NCBI GenBank assembly: GCA_009781965.1
Contig: WQUS01000111.1
Span: 1 to 6,336, forward strand
Length of the DNA: 6,336 nucleotides
Direction of reading: 5' to 3'
DNA from: Bacillota bacterium
GTDB lineage: Bacteria > Bacillota > Desulfotomaculia > Desulfotomaculales > Desulfallaceae
Shown: piece after piece, positions 1 through 4,439 of the stretch
Layout of the letters: every line of letters starts with the position of its first letter
Position numbering within the stretch: the stretch's first letter is position 1
Made by a program: the position numbers and the translations under genes
Notes under the pieces: generated by a model
Databases searched by the model: none
What the model was told of the DNA's origin: nothing
Seen by the model: the letters and a program-made list of their open reading frames with translations, nothing else

Positions 1-734
1 CGGTGATTTTACAAGACGGTCTGGTTCTGGCTGCGGCTAAAGTGCCGAGCGGCTTCGACCAGCAAAAAGCCGCCGCCGAGTCTTTCACTCAAGCCCTTCG
101 CAAGGCCGCTCTGCAAAAAACAGCTGTCAGTTATATTGTCGCCACCGGGGCTGGCAAAACCGAGGTTCCTTTCGCCGACAGCGTTCTTACTGATGTGAGC
201 GCCGCCGCCAAGGGCGCTAAATGCAGTTGCCCTACTGCCAGGACTGTGGTGGATGTGGGCGCCGAAAATGTCCGGGTAGCCAAAATTGATCAATATGGCC
301 GGGTGCTTGATTTTGCCGTTAACGATCAATGCGCGGCCCTGACCGGATCCTTTGTGGAGGTCATGAGCCGGGCGCTGGAGGTCACCGTGGAAGAAATGGG
401 CGTTCTGGCCCTGCAATCCACTAAAATAGTGCCCATGAACGCCCAATGCGCTGTTTTTGCCGAGTCCGAAGTAGTTTCATTAATTCACGCCAATACCACG
501 ATAGCGGATATCGCCAGGGCCGTTCTGGACGCTATGGCCGGCCGGGTTATTTCATTGGTCCGGCGGATTGGCGCCGAAGCAGACCTGGTCCTCACCGGCG
601 GCATGGCCAACAGTCCGGGGTTTGTCAAATCCATGGCCGAGGGCCTGGCCATGCAGGTGGTGCTGCCCGAAGCAGCCGATTTCATAGGCGCGCTGGGCGC
701 CGCCGCCATCGCCGCGGCAAAAGCGGCGCGGTAG
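1..734 (+). CDS. bzdP: ATP-dependent benzoyl-CoA reductase, BcrD/BadG/BzdP-type ATPase subunit (5' truncated)
   Basis: This is the C-terminal 243 residues of an ASKHA-fold ATPase of the BcrA/BadF/BzdQ/HgdC family, read in frame from base 3; the true start lies upstream. Family knowledge: these subunits bind a shared [4Fe-4S] cluster and couple ATP hydrolysis to low-potential electron transfer into the ring-reducing subunits, in the cytoplasm. Visible residues (numbered from base 3): the IVATGAG and PFAD segment at 45-59, a phosphate-2-like DVGAEN at 84-89, NDQC with C110, MNAQCAVFAESE with C149, and LTGGMANSPG at 197-206. C110 and C149 match the two cluster cysteines of the family. The MNAQCAVFAESEVV stretch is what I associate with the D-type subunit. 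The phosphate-1 loop (GxDxGS) is missing, so about 15-20 residues are probably cut off. Odd points are DVGAEN instead of DxGGQD, and CAAL where CAAG is usual. The symbol is by analogy with Azoarcus; a hydroxybenzoyl-CoA reductase subunit is possible. Confidence 0.85.
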   Translation, partial: VILQDGLVLAAAKVPSGFDQQKAAAESFTQALRKAALQKTAVSYIVATGAGKTEVPFADSVLTDVSAAAKGAKCSCPTARTVVDVGAENVRVAKIDQYGRVLDFAVNDQCAALTGSFVEVMSRALEVTVEEMGVLALQSTKIVPMNAQCAVFAESEVVSLIHANTTIADIARAVLDAMAGRVISLVRRIGAEADLVLTGGMANSPGFVKSMAEGLAMQVVLPEAADFIGALGAAAIAAAKAAR

Positions 735-751
735 ACAACGCCATATCAATG

Positions 752-774
752 GTTACTGTTCACACGTTACTGTT
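752..774. repeat. Short direct repeat GTTACTGTT x2
   Basis: The 9-mer GTTACTGTT occurs at 752-760 and again at 766-774, a 14-bp period, in the gap between the two ATPase genes and just upstream of the sigma-54-like sequence. It could be a pair of regulator half-sites or chance; nothing else supports a function. Confidence 0.35.
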
Positions 775-780
775 TTCGTT

Positions 781-797
781 TTGGCTTGACGGTTGCA
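781..797 (+). promoter_or_regulatory. Sigma-54-like -24/-12 sequence upstream of bzdQ
   Basis: TTGGCTTG (781-788), four bases, then TTGCA (793-797). The invariant GG (783-784) and GC (795-796) are separated by exactly 10 bases, as sigma-54 promoters require, and most of the remaining consensus TGGCACG-N4-TTGCA matches. The start site would fall near 808, only about 12 nt before the ATG at 820 and on top of the Shine-Dalgarno sequence. That is unusually tight and argues for caution. No activator gene is visible. It may be an internal promoter or a coincidental match. Confidence 0.3.
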
Positions 798-819
798 TTA
801 AACAAGTGGGGAGAAGGAA

Positions 820-1725
820 ATGGCTGAGCAAAATGAGCAAAATAAAGAATTTTGGCGCTGGAAGGAATATAGCTGGCATGACCAGGCTATAGACTGGCAA
901 AAAGCTTCTGTCATAACCTGCGGCGTCGATGTGGGCTCGGTCAGCTCCCAATGTGTGATTATGTGCGACGGCAAGCTTTATTCCTTGGCCAGTATGCGCA
1001 CCGGCGCCAACAGTTTAAACAGCGCCTTAAAAACTTTGGACCAGGCCTTGGCCGGCACCGGCATGACCAAAGACAACATCGATTTTACCGTGGGCACCGG
1101 CTATGGCCGGGTGAATATACCCTTTGCCGATAAGGCCATTACCGAAATTTCCTGTAACGCCCGGGGCGCTCTTTTCATGTACGGCCCCACCGTCCGGACC
1201 ATCCTGGATATGGGCGGTCAGGACTGCAAGGTTATCAATGTTGATGAAAACGGCAAGGTGCTGTCCTTCGTCATGAACGACAAATGCGCGGCCGGCACCG
1301 GCCGCGGTTTGGAAGCCTTTGCCGAGCTGCTGGAGATTCCCATTCAGGAACTGGGGGCAAGATCACTGGTGGCTGAGGAGCCGGAGCCCCTTAACAACAC
1401 CTGCGTCGTGTTTGCCAAATCAGAGGCCATCCGCTTGCTCAGGTCCGGCTGGTCTAAAGAAAAAGTCCTGGCCGCCTATTGCGCCGCCATGGCGCAGCGG
1501 ATAATCGCGCTGCTTAAGCGGGGCGGTATTCATCAAGACTTCGTGATCACCGGCGGCATCGCCAAAAACATTGGCATCGTCAGCCGTCTGAAAAAGGGGC
1601 TTGGCTTAACCGCTTTAAAAACCGCTTATGATACTCAGCTGGCCGGCGCCATCGGCGCGGCCCTGTTTGCTTTATCACTGGCCTCCGGCCCATTGAATGA
1701 ACAGAGACAATCCAAACTCTATTAA
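820..1725 (+). CDS. bzdQ: ATP-dependent benzoyl-CoA reductase, BcrA/BadF/BzdQ-type ATPase subunit
   Basis: A complete 301-residue ASKHA-family ATPase. With its partner it should form the ATP-hydrolysing, [4Fe-4S]-bridged electron activator of a class I aromatic-CoA reductase. Phosphate-1 is GVDVGS (35-40), phosphate-2 is DMGGQD (130-135), and the adenosine-side motif is ITGGIAKN near the C-terminus. Cluster cysteines are C156 in NDKCAAGTG and C195 in CVVFAKSE; another cysteine is C112 in EISCNARGA. Unlike the upstream subunit, all nucleotide motifs are canonical. About 33 residues precede the ATPase core; this stretch is charged and carries W12, W14, W19 and W26. The length agrees with BzdQ as I recall it and is well short of the longer BcrA. 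The start is supported by GGGGAG at 808-813. It lies 85 nt after the D-like subunit. The 2-hydroxyacyl-CoA dehydratase activator HgdC is a less likely reading because that is a single gene of about 260 residues without this paired context. Confidence 0.87.
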   Translation: MAEQNEQNKEFWRWKEYSWHDQAIDWQKASVITCGVDVGSVSSQCVIMCDGKLYSLASMRTGANSLNSALKTLDQALAGTGMTKDNIDFTVGTGYGRVNIPFADKAITEISCNARGALFMYGPTVRTILDMGGQDCKVINVDENGKVLSFVMNDKCAAGTGRGLEAFAELLEIPIQELGARSLVAEEPEPLNNTCVVFAKSEAIRLLRSGWSKEKVLAAYCAAMAQRIIALLKRGGIHQDFVITGGIAKNIGIVSRLKKGLGLTALKTAYDTQLAGAIGAALFALSLASGPLNEQRQSKLY

Positions 1726-1759
1726 GTATGCAAATATCCTACATTGATTTGGGCTATAC

Positions 1760-1789
1760 TTTTGTTAATGCATCCATTTTGTTAACGCA
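1760..1789. repeat. Tandem direct repeat TTTTGTTAAYGCA x2
   Basis: TTTTGTTAATGCA at 1760-1772 and TTTTGTTAACGCA at 1777-1789 match at 12 of 13 positions with a 17-bp period. The first copy begins on the last base of the -10-like TATACT (1755-1760). The arrangement resembles tandem regulator sites; the protein is unknown. Confidence 0.5.
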
Positions 1790-1796
1790 CAAATTT

Positions 1797-1814
1797 AAAG
1801 GGACAAATCCCTTT
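1797..1814. terminator. Weak hairpin, possible end of the bzdPQ transcript
   Basis: AAAGGGA (1797-1803) and TCCCTTT (1808-1814) form a perfect 7-bp inverted repeat with a CAAA loop, 72 nt after the bzdQ stop. The stem is AU-rich at its base and the following bases (CATATTAAAA) are not a real U-tract. It is at best a weak or symmetric terminator, or an RNA processing or stability element. Confidence 0.3.
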
Positions 1815-1835
1815 CATATTAAAACCACTCGCGGC

Positions 1836-1860
1836 GGTTATTGGTAACCTAAAAAGGTTA
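1836..1860. promoter_or_regulatory. Overlapping GGTTA/TAACC palindromes, candidate operator
   Basis: GGTTA (1836-1840), TTGG, TAACC (1845-1849) form a perfect palindrome with a 4-nt spacer. The right arm extends to TAACCT, which pairs with AGGTTA (1855-1860) across AAAA, so the middle half-site belongs to two palindromes. Another TAACCTAA lies at 1881-1888. The same GGTTA-N4-TAACC layout recurs at 2015-2028. The repetition suggests a dimeric DNA-binding regulator; alternatively these are two competing RNA hairpins. Confidence 0.4.
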
Positions 1861-1987
1861 ATCCACGTTTCACCCTTATGTAACCTAATTTCCATGCTTT
1901 TAAGCTATTTTTTTCTCGGGTGGGCTGTTTTATTATTTAACTTAATGTAAGAATCTTTAAGACTCTGGCTTGACACTCAATTCAGGC

Positions 1988-2028
1988 AACCGAACCGGTT
2001 TCCATAAGCGGAACGGTTAAAAATAACC
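1988..2028. promoter_or_regulatory. Inverted repeats upstream of the SDR start, candidate operator
   Basis: AACCG-AA-CCG (1988-1997) is mirrored by CGG-AA-CGGTT (2009-2018) around an 11-nt spacer, matching at 8 of 10 positions per arm, with a perfect AACCGGTT at 1993-2000. Overlapping its right arm is GGTTA-AAAA-TAACC (2015-2028), the same layout as at 1836-1849. The block lies between TTGACA (1970) and the Shine-Dalgarno site (2035), where a repressor or an RNA hairpin could act. No bound protein can be named. Confidence 0.4.
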
Positions 2029-2034
2029 TTTGTC

Positions 2035-2042
2035 AGAGGTGA
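2035..2042 (+). promoter_or_regulatory. Shine-Dalgarno site for the SDR GTG start
   Basis: AGAGGTGA lies 6 nt before GTG at 2049. It decides the non-ATG start: the SDR reading begins RLQGKVAIVTG, the normal beginning of a classical SDR, so no upstream extension is needed. Confidence 0.75.
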
Positions 2043-2048
2043 TTATTA

Positions 2049-2795
2049 GTGAGGCTGCAAGGAAAAGTAGCCATAGTTACAGGCGCCCGTAAGGGCATCG
2101 GCGAGTCGGTATCAGTGGCTCTGGCCAAAGAAGGCGCGGCGGTGGTAATGATCAGCCGCAGCATCAGCCCAGACGACTCGGTGGTGGAAAAAGTCAAAGC
2201 ACTCGGCGGCCGGTATTTAACCATGAATGTGGACGTCAGCGATTATCAGCAAGTGCAGAAAATGGTTGATGAAACAGTCGCCGCGTTCGGCAGGGTGGAC
2301 ATTCTTTTCAATAACGCGGGGATCACCAAACCGGCCATGTTATGGAAAATGACTCCGGAACAATGGGAAGAGGTAATCAAAATCAACCTCACCGGTCCGT
2401 TTTACTGCATTAAAGCGGTGGCCGGTCCCATGATGGAGCAAAAGTCCGGTTCAATCATTAACGTTACGTCATCCGCGGGACTGGTGGGCACCATCGGCCA
2501 GGTAAACTACACCGCCGCCAAAGGCGGTATCCATGCTTTAAGCATGTCCGCCGCCAAAGAATTGGCCCGCTCCGGAATCAGGGTTAATACCATCGCCCCC
2601 ATGGCCGAAACAGAAATGACGAAAAAAATCTCCACGGATCCAAAGTTAGCGCCCAAATACCTGGAACGCATCCCCCTGGGCCGGTTTGCCAGCCCGGACG
2701 AAATTGCCCCGATGGTAGTTTTTCTTGGTTCGGACGAGTCATCATACATAACCGGCCAGACCATTTGTATTGATGGCGGCATGGTTATGATGTAA
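2049..2795 (+). CDS. Short-chain dehydrogenase/reductase (FabG-like), probably a hydroxyacyl-CoA dehydrogenase
   Basis: A 248-residue classical SDR, full length for the family, with a GTG start. Cofactor motif TGARKGIG (11-18), NNAG (88-91), N113, S141, Y154 and K158 give a complete N-S-Y-K catalytic tetrad. R14/K15 in the glycine loop and S36-R37 at the end of strand 2, with no acidic residue there, suggest NADP(H) rather than NAD(H); this is inference. The usual PG after the active site is PM (IAPMAETEM). It is the first gene of a tight group with a thiolase, a DUF35 protein and BamA. Candidate roles are 3-hydroxypimelyl-CoA dehydrogenase after BamA, a substitute for the zinc-type 6-hydroxycyclohex-1-ene-1-carbonyl-CoA dehydrogenase, a BadH-like enzyme, or a BbsD-like partner of the thiolase. 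The family is certain; the substrate is not. Confidence 0.93.
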   Translation: MRLQGKVAIVTGARKGIGESVSVALAKEGAAVVMISRSISPDDSVVEKVKALGGRYLTMNVDVSDYQQVQKMVDETVAAFGRVDILFNNAGITKPAMLWKMTPEQWEEVIKINLTGPFYCIKAVAGPMMEQKSGSIINVTSSAGLVGTIGQVNYTAAKGGIHALSMSAAKELARSGIRVNTIAPMAETEMTKKISTDPKLAPKYLERIPLGRFASPDEIAPMVVFLGSDESSYITGQTICIDGGMVMM

Positions 2796-2798
2796 TAA

Positions 2799-2819
2799 CG
2801 GAAATGTGATTAATTTCCG
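2799..2819. other. Intercistronic hairpin between SDR and thiolase genes
   Basis: CGGAAAT (2799-2805) and ATTTCCG (2813-2819) form a perfect 7-bp stem with a 7-nt loop in the 38-nt gap. The last paired base, G2819, is also the first base of the thiolase Shine-Dalgarno sequence GAGGAGG (2819-2825). No U-tract follows, so this is not a terminator. It may affect message stability or thiolase translation. Confidence 0.45.
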
Positions 2820-2833
2820 AGGAGGTACAGTTA

Positions 2834-3988
2834 ATGCCAAAGGATGTAGCAATAATAGGCGTAGGCCAAAGCACCTTCTACAGAGGGTACCAAGGCTCCA
2901 TCAAGGAGTTGGCGTTTGAAGCTTTCAGAGAAGCCATGCAGGATGCCGGTATAGGCGCCGCTGATATCGGCGCTTCGATCGTGTGCTCCGCACCTGAGTA
3001 TGACAGTCAGCGCAGTCCGTCGGGGATTATCGCCGAATACCTCGGCTTAAACCCCCAACCAACCTTTGCCATCGAGTCGGTATGCTCGGCCAGCACCTCT
3101 GGTTTGAGAGCCGCCTATGCACTGGTCAAATCAGGCTTGCACGATGTTGTGCTGGTCTTAGGTTTTCAAAAAATGTCGGAAATTTCTTCGGCCGATTCCC
3201 AGGAACGGATGGGCCGGGGCGCCGACATTATGTGGGAATCACCCTTCGGCACCATGATGCCCGCTTGTTACGCCATGCACGCCAGCGCCCATTTTGCCAA
3301 ATATGGCAGCACGGAAAAAGACCTGGCGATGATCAGGGTTAAATCAACCAAGTACGGCGCGATCAATGAAAAGGCTGTCTATCGTAAAGAGCTTACCTTA
3401 GAGGACGCTTTGGCCGCACCGGTAGTAACCAGCCCGCTTAAGAAATTTGACTGCTGCGCCAATGCCGACGGCGCTTCCTGCGTAATTGTCGCCAGCAAGG
3501 ATAAAGCCAAGGAAATTAGCAAAAAACCGGTCTGGTTCATGGGACTGGGCGCAGCCACCGCTTCCATGACTCTTACCGGACGGGACAACCTCTACGCGAT
3601 CGCGTGCGCCAAGAAAGCCGCTCAAGAGGCCTACGCCATGGCGGGGATAAGCCCGCAGGACATCGATGTGGCGGAAGTGCACGACTGTTTCACCATCGCC
3701 GAATTGCTGGCTTATGAAGCCTTGGGCTTTGCCGAGCCTGGCAAGGGCGTGGAATTGATCCGCGACGGCCAAACTTATATCGGCGGCAAAATACCGGTTA
3801 ACGTAGACGGCGGCCTGCTGTCCAAAGGACACCCCATCGGCGCCACCGGCGGCTCACAGGTACGCACCATCGTGATGCAGCTGCGCGAAGAAGCGGGCGC
3901 CATGCAGGTGCCGGGAGCTGAAATCGGGTTGGTACACAATATCGGCGGAGTGGGTGTTTACGGCAACGTTATCATCCTAGGGAGGTAG
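2834..3988 (+). CDS. SCP2-type thiolase (acyl-CoA acetyltransferase-like)
   Basis: A 384-residue thiolase-superfamily protein of the SCP2/SCP-x subfamily. The nucleophile is C84 in SVCSASTSG. HDCF with H283 replaces the NEAF of classical thiolases, H333 lies in GHPIGATGG, and HNIGG (368-372) sits where classical enzymes have CxG. These are subfamily hallmarks, and with Cys and both His present it should be an active thiolase rather than a Cys-less retro-aldolase. The start has GAGGAGG 8 nt upstream. The next gene encodes a DUF35 protein whose Shine-Dalgarno site lies inside the last codons here, so the two are probably co-translated and form a complex. Possible substrates are 3-oxopimelyl-CoA (giving glutaryl-CoA and acetyl-CoA), 3-oxo-3-phenylpropionyl-CoA, or benzoylsuccinyl-CoA by analogy with BbsB. 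Proximity to bamA favours the first, but the DUF35 pairing keeps the last open. Confidence 0.92.
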   Translation: MPKDVAIIGVGQSTFYRGYQGSIKELAFEAFREAMQDAGIGAADIGASIVCSAPEYDSQRSPSGIIAEYLGLNPQPTFAIESVCSASTSGLRAAYALVKSGLHDVVLVLGFQKMSEISSADSQERMGRGADIMWESPFGTMMPACYAMHASAHFAKYGSTEKDLAMIRVKSTKYGAINEKAVYRKELTLEDALAAPVVTSPLKKFDCCANADGASCVIVASKDKAKEISKKPVWFMGLGAATASMTLTGRDNLYAIACAKKAAQEAYAMAGISPQDIDVAEVHDCFTIAELLAYEALGFAEPGKGVELIRDGQTYIGGKIPVNVDGGLLSKGHPIGATGGSQVRTIVMQLREEAGAMQVPGAEIGLVHNIGGVGVYGNVIILGR

Positions 3989-3993
3989 TAGTA

Positions 3994-4401
3994 ATGGGTT
4001 TTGAAAAATTCGGACGGAGAAGTTTTACTTCCCAAACCAAGGTTGCACCTTTTGTAGACTACCTTGAAAAAGGGGAACTAAGGGGTACGCGGTGCAAATC
4101 CTGCGGAAAACAATACTTTCCGCCCCGCGCTGATTGCGCGGCCTGCCTGAGCAACGAGATGGAATGGTACAAAATAGAAGGGCCGGGCACCTTAATCAGC
4201 TTTACCCGGGCCGGCTTCGCGCCCACCGGTTTTGAGGAGGATGTGCCTTATACTCTGGCCTTAGTTGATTTTAACGGCACCAAGGTTTTTGGCCGACTGG
4301 AAAAGGATATCCCGGAAGCAGAAGTAAGCGTGGGCATGCAGCTAAAAGTCACCCCGTGCACCCTGTCCAACGGTCAGCTTTCCTACGAGTTTGTAAAATA
4401 A
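3994..4401 (+). CDS. DUF35 zinc-ribbon/OB-fold protein, thiolase partner
   Basis: A 135-residue protein with the two-part DUF35 architecture. After an N-terminal helix region, a rubredoxin-like zinc ribbon has CxxC at 34/37 and CxxC at 48/51. An OB-fold of about 80 residues follows (WYKIEGPGTLISFT through the C-terminus). Known family members act as obligate partners of SCP2-type thiolases, for example BbsA with BbsB, archaeal acetoacetyl-CoA thiolase complexes, and the ChsH2-Ltp2 steroid aldolase; they help hold acyl-CoA. Only 5 nt separate it from the thiolase stop, and AGGGAGG (3979-3985) within the thiolase's final codons serves as its ribosome site, so translational coupling is likely. 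It is not expected to be an enzyme by itself. All four cysteines are intact. Confidence 0.92.
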   Translation: MGFEKFGRRSFTSQTKVAPFVDYLEKGELRGTRCKSCGKQYFPPRADCAACLSNEMEWYKIEGPGTLISFTRAGFAPTGFEEDVPYTLALVDFNGTKVFGRLEKDIPEAEVSVGMQLKVTPCTLSNGQLSYEFVK

Positions 4402-4439
4402 AAATGTTTAAATAAAAAAATATATAGGAGGAAGATAGC

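Larger units (their letters stand above)
1726..2048. other. 323-nt AT-rich intergenic region rich in short repeats
   Basis: No convincing gene is seen on either strand. The region separates the reductase ATPase genes from the SDR-thiolase-BamA unit. It contains a near-identical tandem repeat (1760-1789), a perfect 7-bp hairpin (1797-1814), clustered GGTTA/TAACC half-sites (1836-1888 and 2015-2028) and an imperfect inverted repeat (1988-2018). TTGACA at 1970-1975 looks like a -35 box, but no acceptable -10 lies 15-19 bases downstream. TATACT at 1755-1760 and TATTAT at 1931-1936 look like -10 boxes without good -35 partners. The region most likely carries an operon end, then a regulated promoter for the downstream genes; the start site cannot be fixed from sequence. 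Confidence 0.6.

Noticed and set aside
9..446. 145-codon open frame on the minus strand opposite the first ATPase gene
   Set aside because: It is antisense to a clear conserved protein, has no recognisable domain and arises from the GC-rich codon pattern of the real gene.
446..892. 148-codon plus-strand frame spanning the end of bzdP and the start of bzdQ
   Set aside because: It is out of frame with both conserved genes and its translation is low-complexity Arg/Gly-rich with no family resemblance.
1896..1914. Intrinsic terminator: GCTTTTAAGC followed by seven T
   Set aside because: The stem is only three or four base pairs with a tiny loop, too weak for termination despite the T-run.
1966..1980. 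Second sigma-54 promoter at TGGCTTGAC before the SDR gene
   Set aside because: Ten bases after GG the sequence is AA rather than GC, so the required -12 element is missing.
1970..1998. Consensus TTGACA as a complete sigma-70 promoter for the SDR gene
   Set aside because: No hexamer 15-19 bases downstream resembles TATAAT; the sequence there is AACCGG-rich. It is kept only as a possible -35 element.
2834..4401. Naming the thiolase and DUF35 genes bbsB and bbsA
   Set aside because: Architecture alone does not fix the substrate, and no bss or other bbs genes are visible; the DUF35/SCP2-thiolase pair occurs in many pathways.
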